64,000 bases of DNA, from NCBI RefSeq assembly GCF_014898815.1, contig NW_026515543.1, positions 1,922,001 through 1,986,000 on the forward strand. Direction: 5' to 3'. The stretch's first letter is position 1; the number at the start of each line of letters is the position of its first letter. The notes beneath the pieces were generated by a model, which saw only the letters and a list, made by a program, of their open reading frames with translations, was not told the DNA's origin and did no database searches. This stretch comes from Panonychus citri (Eukaryota; Arthropoda; Arachnida; Trombidiformes; Tetranychidae). Both the position numbers and the translations under genes were made by a program. Below, piece after piece: positions 1-9,458 of this stretch.

Positions 1-2508
1 TGATTGTAAGGTTTATTAATACAAAGTGTGAACATTGTCCATAGGAAAACAATAATAATAATAATAACCACATGAAGTTTAGGTTAATCATAATGAAGAC
101 ATTAATTGTTAATCATTGAGGATCAAGTTAATTCACTAGACAAGGTTGAGTTAATTCAAAGTTGATAAGGTTTACAATCAAGGTGATCACAATTAGCTGA
201 TTCTAATCATTGTTAGATGATTTAACAATAAGAAAAAAAAAGTTATTATAATCAACTCTTTACTTTCCCTAGTAAAATAGTCAAGGTTAATATCTTGATT
301 ATTTCAACAATTAACTAACGATGATGTTCAGATCAATAGACAAGGGCAATGAGCTATTAATAGTATACAAGTTAATTGTTGATGGTAAATCACAGTAAAT
401 AATTAAAAAAAAATACTAACTAATTAATGGTAATTAGAATCAATTATCATACCACCACAATCACAATCAAATTTAAGACTCAAGGATTGGAAATTGTTGA
501 TATCAAATCAAATTGCTGATTGATTGGTCAGAATAATAGTTGATTAACAATTAAGGAAATCCCCAGATTGTTGAAATGATATAATGACCAATTTAATAAA
601 CATAGATACATAAATATTTAGCCTGAGGCGATGGGATAATATTTTTTACCCAAAGTTAAATCAACTTATCGTGATTAGTGTTTATCGTAGTAGTTTATTT
701 CATCACAATTAAGGACAATTAAGAAACTCAATTGATTCTATCATGAGTGTTGGCTAACTAATGGTTAAATTGGAAATGATTAAAAGTCAACAATCACCAA
801 GAAAAAAAATTAATTCAGTTTCTATGAGAATCGTTTTCAATTGTTATCGCTGAGATTTGATTATTCAATTAATGATAACAATTGAAATATTATACAGTTA
901 ATTGTGGGAAAAGATGATGAAAATGGATGATGATGATGATGATTGGAGGATAATAAACAAGGATGATAGATGATGATGAGGATAAAATTGACCTTTCAAC
1001 AATTTAACTGGACTGATGTATATCAAATTGATTCAACTGACCGTTAAATGATTTGATCTTTAGGTCAGTTTATATAAATTTTACCAATTGATTCAAATTC
1101 AGTTGATTAATTTCAATTACTGATTGGTTAATTGTTGAAGTTCAGACATAAGTTTAATTGTGTTATTAGTTTTAATTGAGTTTGATTTTGATCAACAATT
1201 GATCAAATTTTAGTTATTAAACCGATATGAGTTTGTTATTAAACTAAATTAACGGCAAAACAAATTATAAACTATTAAGTTAATCAGTGTATTTTTAATT
1301 GGGACAATTAACATATTGCCAATGGTGAATTGGCAATTTTTTGATTACATTTGGGTTTCTGGTTTTAATAACTATTAGATTGTCACTCTAATTTAAATCA
1401 CCTCAGTTATAGTTAATTGTTGGCAATTTGTTTATTCTCATCATCATGATTAGGATAATAGTGATTACGATGATTGATAAAAATTGATTGTTGTTTGACA
1501 TAATCACGTTGTGATTAACAATTAAAAAGAAACTGGTTGACACATCAACAAGAAACTAATTCCTTGTTAGTCCTGATTGTTTTGTTTGATTAATGGAAAT
1601 TAAATTGAGTTGATTGTTGATTGTTGATTTTGGCTTCAAATGTTAACTTGTTAATTGTCTGTCATCATTTTTAATTAAATTAAAAATCTCTATATATAAA
1701 TAGCAATTCATTTAAGCTCTCGGGTGTAACCGGAAAAGTTGAACATCAAACCCAAGAGAGAGAGAGAGAGAGAGACAATCAACAATTAAGCTCACAATCA
1801 GAATCAACAACAATCAACAAGAAATAATAATGAAAAAAGTTATAATAATGACGATGATTTAATCAGATAAGATATTGAAATTACTGCTTCAACAATTAGT
1901 TAACTGATCAATAGTGAAAAAATTACCAACACTAACCACCCACAATCAATTGTAATGGACAAACAATTGAATCAACAATAAAACTTTTAATTGTAATGCA
2001 CTGAGAACAATTAATTAACAGTCTAATCATACCCAATGGTGATCTTTTCAAACCACAATCAAAAGATTTAAACTAATCTAATATGATAACTGATGATGTT
2101 GATAATCTTGAGCCTTAATTTTTTTTTATCAACAATCAAAAAAAGGGCAACAATTTAAACCCAGGAACTGAGCATATATAATATTATACATTATATGGTG
2201 ATCAATATTAAAAAACTCAAGTTATGAAATTAACTAATCATAGATATGATAATATTGATATATATAATTAATACAGATATATTTATTAAATATGTAATAT
2301 ATAATTGGATAATTGATTATAATATAAGTTGGATATGATATATGATATAACATGAGCTAATAGTTGTAAAATGAGTAGTATCAATTAGACCATTGATTGT
2401 ATAAATACATATGAGTTCAGTTGACAATTGATAATCATGGTCTTTGATTATATGAATTAAGGTAACAGATAATTTGATTAAATTGTGATTATAATTGTGG
2501 ATACTTAC
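1..2508. other. Non-coding, probably intron and downstream part of the BTB gene
   Basis: No convincing coding sequence is seen on either strand. The stretch is AT-rich and full of words such as AATTAATTGTTGA. It lies immediately downstream, on the minus strand, of the splice donor that ends the BTB exon, so at least its right part is probably intron. No Kelch-repeat exon was found here, so the rest of that gene probably lies left of the window. Confidence 0.5.
1691..1700 (+). promoter_or_regulatory. Possible TATA box followed by a GA repeat
   Basis: A TATATATAAA match is followed about 60 bases later by a pure GA run (about 1755-1774). The arrangement resembles a core promoter, but the downstream plus-strand sequence has only very short ORFs, so any transcript would be non-coding or spliced outside what can be recognised. 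It could equally be chance in AT-rich DNA. Confidence 0.2.
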
Positions 2509-3071
2509 TGTTAAACATGGCGTTAAAGTAAGCAGAATTAGCTGATAAAACAACTTTATGAGCTTTCAATTGAGATCCGGATGCTTGTAAAATAATATCA
2601 CAAAGTTGACCATTTTTCCTCATATTATTCATTGATGAAAACACACTGGTCAAGTGGTCATTGTTTACATAGTTAATTGACCTTAACCGGGTCACACCAC
2701 CGGAAACACTACTATTAGGATTACTACTGTTGGTGCCACTATTGGTACATGTATTTGTTTTACAGTTACTTATAATGCTACTGTTGTTGTTGGTGGTGGT
2801 GATGGTGGAGGTGTTGTTGATTGGATTGACCCTTGTAAGTCCACTCCCGGTACCACCGGTGACACTGTTAACTGCTACTCCGATTGGTTTGGTTGTTGTA
2901 GTGCCGGTGATTGTCCCACCAACGGTTTTAGGTCCATTACAATGGAGACTCCTACTAGCACTGGTACTACTTTGAGAACCATTTTCGGTTAAATCGTCAA
3001 TCATTAACAGATCAGATGAAGATGATTTCAGGTCATTTCCATTTGTGGGTAATTTTTCTGTACTTGATTTC
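2509..3071 (-). CDS. BTB/POZ (Kelch-like) protein, internal exon with the start of the BTB domain
   Basis: The exon encodes a long Ser/Thr/Asn/Gly-rich low-complexity leader. It then enters a BTB domain: HLTSVFSSMNNMRKN, then LCDIILQ, then AHKVVLSANSAYFNAMF, the usual N-terminal half of a Kelch-like (Cullin-3 adaptor) BTB fold. It is bounded by a donor GTAAGT starting at 2508 (phase 1) and an acceptor TTTAG ending at 3072 (phase 2). An ATG at 3004 is also possible as the start, but the frame stays open upstream to the acceptor with further Ser-rich residues. The remaining BTB, BACK and Kelch parts are not in view. The family is clear from the BTB motif; the exact member is not. Confidence 0.75.
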
Positions 3072-3839
3072 CTAAATTAATTACAATTAGTTTTTTTTAG
3101 GGGAAAAGCATCAAATTGATTCAACAATAAGAAGATGAAAGAAAAAGAAATTGATTAGTATATCAACTATTAATTTAGAGTGCAAAAAATTAAGGATGAT
3201 TAAGATGACAGGGATGATAATGATGATTAGGATAATATTATTGAAATTGATCATTGATTTTTGGTCAAATAATATTACATTAGTATGGAAACAGGTCAGT
3301 TAGTGCTGGTGGGAAGCAAAGAGGTAGGAGGTGGGCAATTGTTAGAGAGAGAGAGAGATGATTATCATCATGATAATCATCTTGATTATCATATGAAAAT
3401 GATGAGTAAAGGAGTAAAGGAAGTTGATAATAACAAGACCGGAAGTGATGCTCTGGTAATATGAATGAATGGTTAATCAAAGTAAGATGAATTAAAAATA
3501 GTAACAACATACATTGTAACATTAATTATGAGCATGATGGTTGATGATGGTTGTTGATTATGATGTTAATTAATTAATCACAACAATCAAGTGATAACAG
3601 GAAAACATGGAAACGAGAAACAAAAGTTACTTTTATTTTGGCAGAAGAAAAAAAAAATGAAATCAATTCACAACTTGAATATTTAATGAATTAACTACTT
3701 TGATGATGATGATGATGATAATGATTAGGATTAGGATTAGGATGATAATTGATGATAACCATGAGATTTTAACATGAGATGAGATGAGATGATGAGGATG
3801 ATGAGAGAAACAAAAAAAAACAAAAAGTTATCCTCTAAT
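3072..3839. other. Non-coding, simple repeats
   Basis: No supported gene is seen. The stretch contains a GA run near 3344-3357, a GAT microsatellite near 3700-3720 and three copies of the hexamer TTAGGA near 3725. On the minus strand it would be intron of the BTB gene if the first exon near 16 kb belongs to it. Confidence 0.5.
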
Positions 3840-3869
3840 TTTTGGTAGTTGATTGATTAACCAACAACT

Positions 3870-3892
3870 TAGGATTGATGTAACTAATCCTA
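3870..3892 (-). promoter_or_regulatory. 3' UTR hairpin of the multi-ORF retrotransposon
   Basis: TAGGATT and AATCCTA form a perfect 7-bp stem with a 9-base loop, 17 bases downstream of the polymerase stop codon on the element's strand. In R2- and R1-like elements the 3' UTR RNA fold is what the reverse transcriptase recognises; that this hairpin does so is inference. Confidence 0.35.
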
Positions 3893-3908
3893 CCACACAC
3901 CTTTCGTG

Positions 3909-6659
3909 TTAGGTTTGGGTTTTCCAGATCGTAGCCAATTCAGACATCGTTTCAATAGCAGATCGATTATTTTTTTGTAGATTAAAATCGATTCCATTTG
4001 TAAAGATCTTCCAATCAGGGCATTCCATTAGTAGATGATATATTCGGTCACCAATAGTATCACAATCACATTCAATTTTTTGATGGTAAATGTTGATTAG
4101 CTTAATTATATTATAAATTTTAATTGGGTAGAATAAAAAAGCCAATTTTGGGTTCTTGAACCATACCTTCCACATTATTGGAGCATATTTCTTATATAAT
4201 TTCACTTCCAGTTTGTTGATAAAATCTTTAATCAATAGTTTGATTTCTTTCTTACTATTGTATTTTGGTTTGATTGTTATACAATCAATTAGTTTATTAC
4301 ATTTAACTAATTCAATTCGAATTATTTTAATTCTGTTTCTATTTATATTGTCATTGTTTTTCATGTAAATTTTCTTAATTTCAAAAAATTCCTCTAAGTA
4401 TTTAATAATTGTAACTATCTTATTTGATTGTTTAGTTAGTACTTTAAAGTGTAAATGTTTATCTTCAAAAGTGATACAAGTTTGTTCATCAATTGTCTCC
4501 GTTAAGATAATTTCAATTTTTGGTCTGTTTTTCATCTGTTCCCTTGGTGTATAATTTATTAATTCAAGAATAGGAAAGTCTATTTGACTGCAATTATTTT
4601 TTTTCAAGCTAAATAGTAGTTGTGATAAGTATGATTCTATTGGATTAATATTACCTAATATTTTATCAAACCAATAATTAATCTTATTTTCTATTAAATG
4701 TGAGTTAATTCTTCTTCCAATAATAGTTAATTGTTCAATTTTACTTAGCCAATCAATTCGTTTATACCAAGGCTTAATTCCTAAAGGTATCATTATGTAT
4801 GATGTATAAGCATTTATAATTATTTTTCTTTCTTTTAATTCTAATGATTTATGAATTTCTAATATTTGTTTATTAATTTTTTTTCTGCAGAGCTTTTTAA
4901 TTATTGTATTTTTTCTTGTGATATCATTAATGTAGATACCAATCATCTTTTCATCTTCTTTTGTAATGAGGTAAGTTTTTTTATAGTTAATGTTTAGATT
5001 AATTTCTTCTAGTTTCTCTTGTATAAAGTTCATTGGAGTTTCATCTTGATAGAAGATAATCAAATCATCTGCATAAGCAATTACTTCAACATCATCTCTT
5101 TCATTCATCTTAATTAATGCATCATTAAGTCCAATATTAAAGAGTATTGGACCACATGAAGAGCCTTGTGGTACTCCTTTTTCAATAGGTAAGATATTCA
5201 ATTCATCTCTGTTTCTAATTCTAACTTCTCTTTGGGTTAAAAAGGATACAACTAAATTGTATGTGCTCATATTAAGATGTATTTTAATCTTTTTCAGTAT
5301 TTTCTCTTTCGATATATTATCAAAGGCACCTTTTATATCGCATTTGATTTTATATTTAAATTTATTATTTAATTTATTTAATTTAATCATAAAGTCAAAT
5401 CTTGTTTTTTTTCCATAAGCGAATTGTAATTCATCGTCAATTAATTGTTCTCTTTTCATTTCTATTCTTTTCACTAATATTAGATCTAAATATTTCATTA
5501 AAAAGGATTGTGTAAATACAGTACGATATGATCCATCTTCTTTTAATATTTTGGTTCCTCCACTTATTTTTAATAAGGAAGGTATGTAACTTAACTCTAA
5601 TATTCTCTTTAAAATATTCAACACAAATTCTTTATTTATTTTTAAGAAGTATGACCATGTTTTTATTGAAAAGTCATCCGCATTTCCTGATGAGCTTTTA
5701 AAAGTTTTATCTTTGATTAATTCAATTTCATCATCTTTGATATAACCCTGATAATATTCTGTTAGATTCATTTTTTCTTCTATCGGTCTAGTTATAAGAA
5801 AGTTTCTTTTATATTTGAGTTGAGTGATTTTTCCCCTCTTCATTAGTCTATTAATCAGTTCCCATAAAGTTTCATCATTATCTACTATTTTGTTTTGTTT
5901 TTTATTAACTATTTTCTTATATCTAAAAGGTGAAAGGTAAATTTGATTGATATCATTGTGAATATTGTTTGTACTATTCAGTTTTTTGAATTTGTATATA
6001 TAAATATTATTTACTTTCTTTCCTCTTAATTTAAGTAATAATTTAATTCTAATTATTTTGTGATCTGATAGTTTAAGTTTTTTGACTGATTCAGATAATT
6101 TAATGAAATTAAGGTTTGTTAACATGATGTCGATTGAATGGTCTTCTCCAAAATGATTAGGTCTTGTAGTAGTTTCTCTATTTATCATAGATTTGAAATT
6201 ATTTTCCTCCAATATTCTTTTTAATAGTCTATTTTTCATTGTATCTGGTCTCATAATTAGCGACCAAATCTCATTATCACAATTAACATCACCAATTATT
6301 ATTAGATTTTGATTGTTAAATCTTAATATTGTCTCTGTGATTTCTGTGTACCATTGATAATCATTATTATACCGATATGTTGCTAAAAGGAAAATTCTGT
6401 AGTTTCTTATTTCTAAGTCAATTATTAGGGAGCTTCTTCCTAATTCTTCAATCATTCTAATCACAATTTCATCACTTACTACTATTGTAAGTTTATCATG
6501 TATTATAATATTTTTAATGTTTAGAATTTCTCTATTGATTCTTTCTGGTGGTTCATTAATAACAGTGATCATTGGTGAGTCAATTTCCTTTTCATTTATT
6601 AATTTAGTAAGAGCTTTACCATTCTTATTGATATTCCACTGTGTTAATGTGATTTTCAT
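3909..6659 (-). CDS. APE endonuclease-reverse transcriptase of non-LTR retrotransposon (ORF2-type)
   Basis: This 916-aa polyprotein would nick target DNA and prime reverse transcription there. The APE endonuclease occupies about residues 1-205. It has QWNINK (7-12), NEP (35-37), GDVNCD (123-128), SIDI (175-178) and SDH (198-200), so the metal and catalytic residues are kept. The reverse transcriptase spans about 330-600: motif A is CDIKGAFDNI (Asp441), motif B GVPQGSS (PQG 497-499) and motif C AYADD (YADD 529-532). Near the C-terminus, CDCDTIGDRIYHLLMEC fits the C-x1-C-x8-H-x4-C zinc finger of R1/jockey-type polymerases. The start ATG follows the upstream stop by a single base (TAA-T-ATG), pointing to coupled termination-reinitiation. 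The ORF is intact, so the copy may be young. Confidence 0.93.
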   Translation of the reverse strand: MKITLTQWNINKNGKALTKLINEKEIDSPMITVINEPPERINREILNIKNIIIHDKLTIVVSDEIVIRMIEELGRSSLIIDLEIRNYRIFLLATYRYNNDYQWYTEITETILRFNNQNLIIIGDVNCDNEIWSLIMRPDTMKNRLLKRILEENNFKSMINRETTTRPNHFGEDHSIDIMLTNLNFIKLSESVKKLKLSDHKIIRIKLLLKLRGKKVNNIYIYKFKKLNSTNNIHNDINQIYLSPFRYKKIVNKKQNKIVDNDETLWELINRLMKRGKITQLKYKRNFLITRPIEEKMNLTEYYQGYIKDDEIELIKDKTFKSSSGNADDFSIKTWSYFLKINKEFVLNILKRILELSYIPSLLKISGGTKILKEDGSYRTVFTQSFLMKYLDLILVKRIEMKREQLIDDELQFAYGKKTRFDFMIKLNKLNNKFKYKIKCDIKGAFDNISKEKILKKIKIHLNMSTYNLVVSFLTQREVRIRNRDELNILPIEKGVPQGSSCGPILFNIGLNDALIKMNERDDVEVIAYADDLIIFYQDETPMNFIQEKLEEINLNINYKKTYLITKEDEKMIGIYINDITRKNTIIKKLCRKKINKQILEIHKSLELKERKIIINAYTSYIMIPLGIKPWYKRIDWLSKIEQLTIIGRRINSHLIENKINYWFDKILGNINPIESYLSQLLFSLKKNNCSQIDFPILELINYTPREQMKNRPKIEIILTETIDEQTCITFEDKHLHFKVLTKQSNKIVTIIKYLEEFFEIKKIYMKNNDNINRNRIKIIRIELVKCNKLIDCITIKPKYNSKKEIKLLIKDFINKLEVKLYKKYAPIMWKVWFKNPKLAFLFYPIKIYNIIKLINIYHQKIECDCDTIGDRIYHLLMECPDWKIFTNGIDFNLQKNNRSAIETMSELATIWKTQT

Positions 6660-6660
6660 A

Positions 6661-7113
6661 TTAATTAATATGTATTGAAATGTAAATATTGTTATTAGTG
6701 TTTAAATTGTTTCGACTGTCAATGTAAACCTGAGTGATTTTTGGATTCGTTCCTAAGTTATTTAGATTGTTTATACTTTCCTGAATTAATTGCAAATTAG
6801 TTGAATGAGGCTCAATTCTAAGTTTTAAATTGATTCCTTGTATGAATTCAACTCTCGCTCCTGTAAGTTCAATTAGTTCAATTGTTTCGATTTGCTCAAG
6901 TTTCCTTGGTGATACTCTAAAAATTATTTGATTCCTTAGAGTATTAATTATTTTTTCTTCTTGTCTAAAATAATTCTCTATCGTTCTATCAAATATGCTA
7001 ATGGAAAAGATAATATTAATATTTTTCTCATTCATCCAGTTTATGTCATTAATTTTATCTCCAAAATTGTATTTGAAAAGAAAGATATTAAGGTGATTCA
7101 TGACAAAAGCCAA
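6661..7113 (-). CDS. Small retrotransposon ORF directly upstream of the polymerase
   Basis: A 150-aa, Ile/Asn-rich protein of unrecognised family. It starts inside the upstream ORF (26-nt overlap) and its stop is one base from the polymerase ATG. Predicted alternating strands and helices, for example IIFRVS followed by a short helix and ARVEFIQ, resemble the RRM/ferredoxin-like halves seen in Gag proteins of this element. That is a visual judgement, not a demonstrated homology. No zinc knuckle is present. Its reading frame stays open in AT-rich DNA and it is tightly packed between ORFs, arguing that it is translated. Confidence 0.55.
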   Translation of the reverse strand: MAFVMNHLNIFLFKYNFGDKINDINWMNEKNINIIFSISIFDRTIENYFRQEEKIINTLRNQIIFRVSPRKLEQIETIELIELTGARVEFIQGINLKLRIEPHSTNLQLIQESINNLNNLGTNPKITQVYIDSRNNLNTNNNIYISIHIN

Positions 7114-7597
7114 TTATATGAAATCTAATTGTTTCACGTTTTAACTTTTTGAAAGTTTCTAAATTAATTTTATTATTTGTGAAAAGTTTATGTTGATTTC
7201 CGATAATTCCTTTGACTAATATGAAGTTTTCAAGTTCTTCTATCAGTAATTGACTAATATCAGTGTTAATTTCCAAAAAGTAAACAAATTTCTGTGGAAA
7301 ATAATAATTGAAGTTTTCTTTAGTTAAATTTTCAAGAGTATTATAAATTTCCTCCTCATTATCTAATAAGCCATAAAGAATATTTTCTTCATTGTATCTT
7401 ATTCTTAATAATGATGGAAATTTCTCTCTAATTTCATTTGAATTAAAAGAGTTAATTAGAGGATGTTTAGCTACTATTTTTAGATCTTTATTATTGTCTA
7501 GTTGGAATTGAAAATTATCATTTTTACCTGAGTTCTTAGTAGAGTTGATCATATTATGAATTGTATGTGTAAGGCGATTCTTCTGGTTTCTTCCCAA
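7088..7597 (-). CDS. Small retrotransposon ORF, overlapping both neighbours
   Basis: A 169-aa protein of unrecognised family. It overlaps the upstream ORF by 49 nt and the downstream one by 26 nt. The N-terminus is basic (MGRNQKNRLTHTIHN) and Asn/Lys-rich; the middle has a strand-helix-strand look (FVYFLEINTD, a helix, then FILVKGIIGN) similar in pattern to the adjacent ORFs. The tail RETIRFHIIG resembles RRIALHIQF at the end of the upstream ORF, hinting that the small ORFs are old duplicates of each other. There is no zinc knuckle. A Gag-accessory role is only an inference from position. Confidence 0.5.
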   Translation of the reverse strand: MGRNQKNRLTHTIHNMINSTKNSGKNDNFQFQLDNNKDLKIVAKHPLINSFNSNEIREKFPSLLRIRYNEENILYGLLDNEEEIYNTLENLTKENFNYYFPQKFVYFLEINTDISQLLIEELENFILVKGIIGNQHKLFTNNKINLETFKKLKRETIRFHIIGFCHESP

Positions 7598-8004
7598 AGT
7601 TGAATTATAAGTAAGTTAACACTTATGTTTAATTGTTCACAGAAATTAATTAGTTCATTAATATTGTTTTCACTTCTTTCAAAATAAAACAGAAATTGTG
7701 ATGAATTGTCAGTTGGATTAATTTCACAATTGAAAAAATTAATTATTCTACTTATTTGTGTGTCAATCAAAATTTTGTTGATATCAATCAGAATATTATA
7801 TTCATTGTTTTCATGATTGTAAAGAATATCACTTAATTTAAGAAAAGTATCAACAAATTTAATTCTAGGAGATTCAAAAGAGATTAAGGCAAAAAATTGT
7901 TCATTTATTGTATTTTTAACTCTCCAATAAATCAAAGTCATAATTTGTTGTTTAGTGTTTGAGTGATGAATTATAACTGAATTAAGTTGCTTACTATTAA
8001 GCAA
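7549..8004 (-). CDS. Small retrotransposon ORF, first of the overlapping trio
   Basis: A 151-aa protein of unrecognised family, 100 bases after the third zinc-knuckle Gag ORF. The pattern YNILIDINKILIDTQISRIINFF is reminiscent of the Gag N-terminal module encoded at 9098-9310 (YNCLLLLIGEIDKNLFKLIL), suggesting that it too derives from a Gag RRM-like half, without knuckles. Its 3' end overlaps the next ORF by 49 nt in a different frame. It is intact. Function is unknown. Confidence 0.5.
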   Translation of the reverse strand: MLNSKQLNSVIIHHSNTKQQIMTLIYWRVKNTINEQFFALISFESPRIKFVDTFLKLSDILYNHENNEYNILIDINKILIDTQISRIINFFNCEINPTDNSSQFLFYFERSENNINELINFCEQLNISVNLLIIQLWEETRRIALHIQFII

Positions 8005-8104
8005 AGTTTGTTTATAATCAGCTGATTGTAATTGTTTACAATAATTATGTTTAAATTGATTGTGCTTTAAAGAAGCAACATTATGGTCAACAATAATTAG
8101 TTAA

Positions 8105-8869
8105 TTAATTTCCAGTGATGTAAGTATGATTGATATAGACACAATCATAATCAAAGTTAATATTTGTTATCAGCTTATGTATTTTTTCCTTGAGTAATAA
8201 ACATTTCTTTGAGAAGAGGTCATGACCGATAATTTTACATAATGGACACTTTTTTATGGTGTTTACACAGCGGTGATACTTTTCTGATGAATTGCAGAAG
8301 CCACAGGTCCAGAGTTTACATTCATAGTGTTTATCTAATTGTTGGCAACAATGGCAAATTTCCAGGCCAATCTCATCTTGATACTGGTAATAACATCCTT
8401 TATATTTAATCTGTCCGTCTCTGATGGCTTTCCTATTTTCTTTGTCTAATTCTATTGTTATTTTTGTCTCAACTGGGTTTATCTCCATATCATCTTTAAC
8501 ATCAATAATTTTAACATAAGGAGATGAGAAATTATTCTCTCTCTTAAGATTAATTGATTCTTCTTCATAATGATAATTAGCTTGTTTTGATTCCTGAGTT
8601 ACGAAGGATATTATCGGTTTTCTTTTTTGAATTGTTTGTATATCTTCAACTCCTTTAATATTGTTTACAATTGTTGTAAAATTCGGAATATCATTATTCA
8701 ATATAAACACTTTGATATCATTTTCACTCAATTGATAGTCGATGATTAGTCTTCCAATCTTTAATTGTTTTCTCACTAATTCAATTATCTGTTGATTATT
8801 ACTTGAGCACTTAATTAGAAGGCACTTACAATCAAAATTTTTATCAACAATTAATTTGTTTTGATACAT
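8105..8869 (-). CDS. Gag-like zinc-knuckle protein, third full copy in the array
   Basis: A 254-aa Gag-type RNA-binding protein. A strand-rich N-terminal module (about 13-80) is followed by a second module ending in ITIELDKENRKAI, which aligns by eye with ITIEMDKETRRLI of the paralogue at 9459-10247. The zinc-knuckle region is altered: the first knuckle (about 172-184) is irregular, the second is CGFCNSSEKYHRC with odd spacing, and the third, CPLCKIIGHDLFSKKC (208-223), is a normal C-x2-C-x4-H-x6-C. The C-terminal NFDYDCVYI matches the tail motif of the other Gags. Retention of an open frame with changed knuckles suggests a changed role rather than decay. Confidence 0.75.
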   Translation of the reverse strand: MYQNKLIVDKNFDCKCLLIKCSSNNQQIIELVRKQLKIGRLIIDYQLSENDIKVFILNNDIPNFTTIVNNIKGVEDIQTIQKRKPIISFVTQESKQANYHYEEESINLKRENNFSSPYVKIIDVKDDMEINPVETKITIELDKENRKAIRDGQIKYKGCYYQYQDEIGLEICHCCQQLDKHYECKLWTCGFCNSSEKYHRCVNTIKKCPLCKIIGHDLFSKKCLLLKEKIHKLITNINFDYDCVYINHTYITGN

Positions 8870-9097
8870 GATGTTTATTCAGTTAAAAGAGAATCAATTT
8901 AATATAAAGTATCAAAGGTTAATGTTTACATTTGAAAAGAGAATAGAATAAAAAATTGTTCTTTTTCAAGGGGGCATTTATTAATTACATCAATTAATCA
9001 AGTTGATCAGAAATTAGGCTCAATTAATCCCATTAATTAATACATTCAATTTAGTCTAGGATATTGATCAAGGTTAATTTCTTTTAGTTATTTAATT

Positions 9098-9310
9098 TCA
9101 CTCATATATTATAAACTGTTTAATTCCTTTAATATTGTTCAGAATTAACTTAAACAAATTCTTATCTATTTCACCAATTAATAGTAGAAGACAATTATAT
9201 TTATTCATATAGATTATTATCTGTTCACTACATTTGAATTGTTTGATTGTGTTCATGATGTCCATTGAATTATAACCTTTTTCACAGTTAATGATGACAA
9301 TTGAACTCAT
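9098..9310 (-). CDS. Gag N-terminal-module-only ORF
   Basis: A 70-aa ORF whose whole length lines up with residues 17-80 of the next Gag copy: IINCEKGYNSMDIM against LIKCSSNNQQIIEL, and LILNNIKGIKQF against TIVNNIKGVEDI. It has no second module or zinc knuckles. It could be a truncated Gag duplicate or a stand-alone version of the module. It is short, so chance retention of the frame cannot be excluded. Confidence 0.5.
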   Translation of the reverse strand: MSSIVIINCEKGYNSMDIMNTIKQFKCSEQIIIYMNKYNCLLLLIGEIDKNLFKLILNNIKGIKQFIIYE

Positions 9311-9458
9311 AATTAGTTATTTAATAAACAGTTTAATGAGTAGATACTAAAGTAGAGTAGAGAAAGAAAATTAAACAACTGAGAGAAAGGTAAACAATGA
9401 ATTGATCAGAAGAAATTTGTCTTAGAGTGAAGTTATAATTAAAAAATTTAGATGTCGC

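Noticed and set aside
2730..2975. Plus-strand Val/Leu-rich ORF
   Set aside because: Antisense shadow of the low-complexity leader of the BTB exon.
3280..3522. Minus-strand ORF upstream of the BTB exon
   Set aside because: Low-complexity, no splice signals linking it in the right phase, no recognisable domain.
3722..3745. TTAGGA repeats as telomere-like (TTAGG)n
   Set aside because: The period is six, not five, and only three copies are present; it is a simple repeat.
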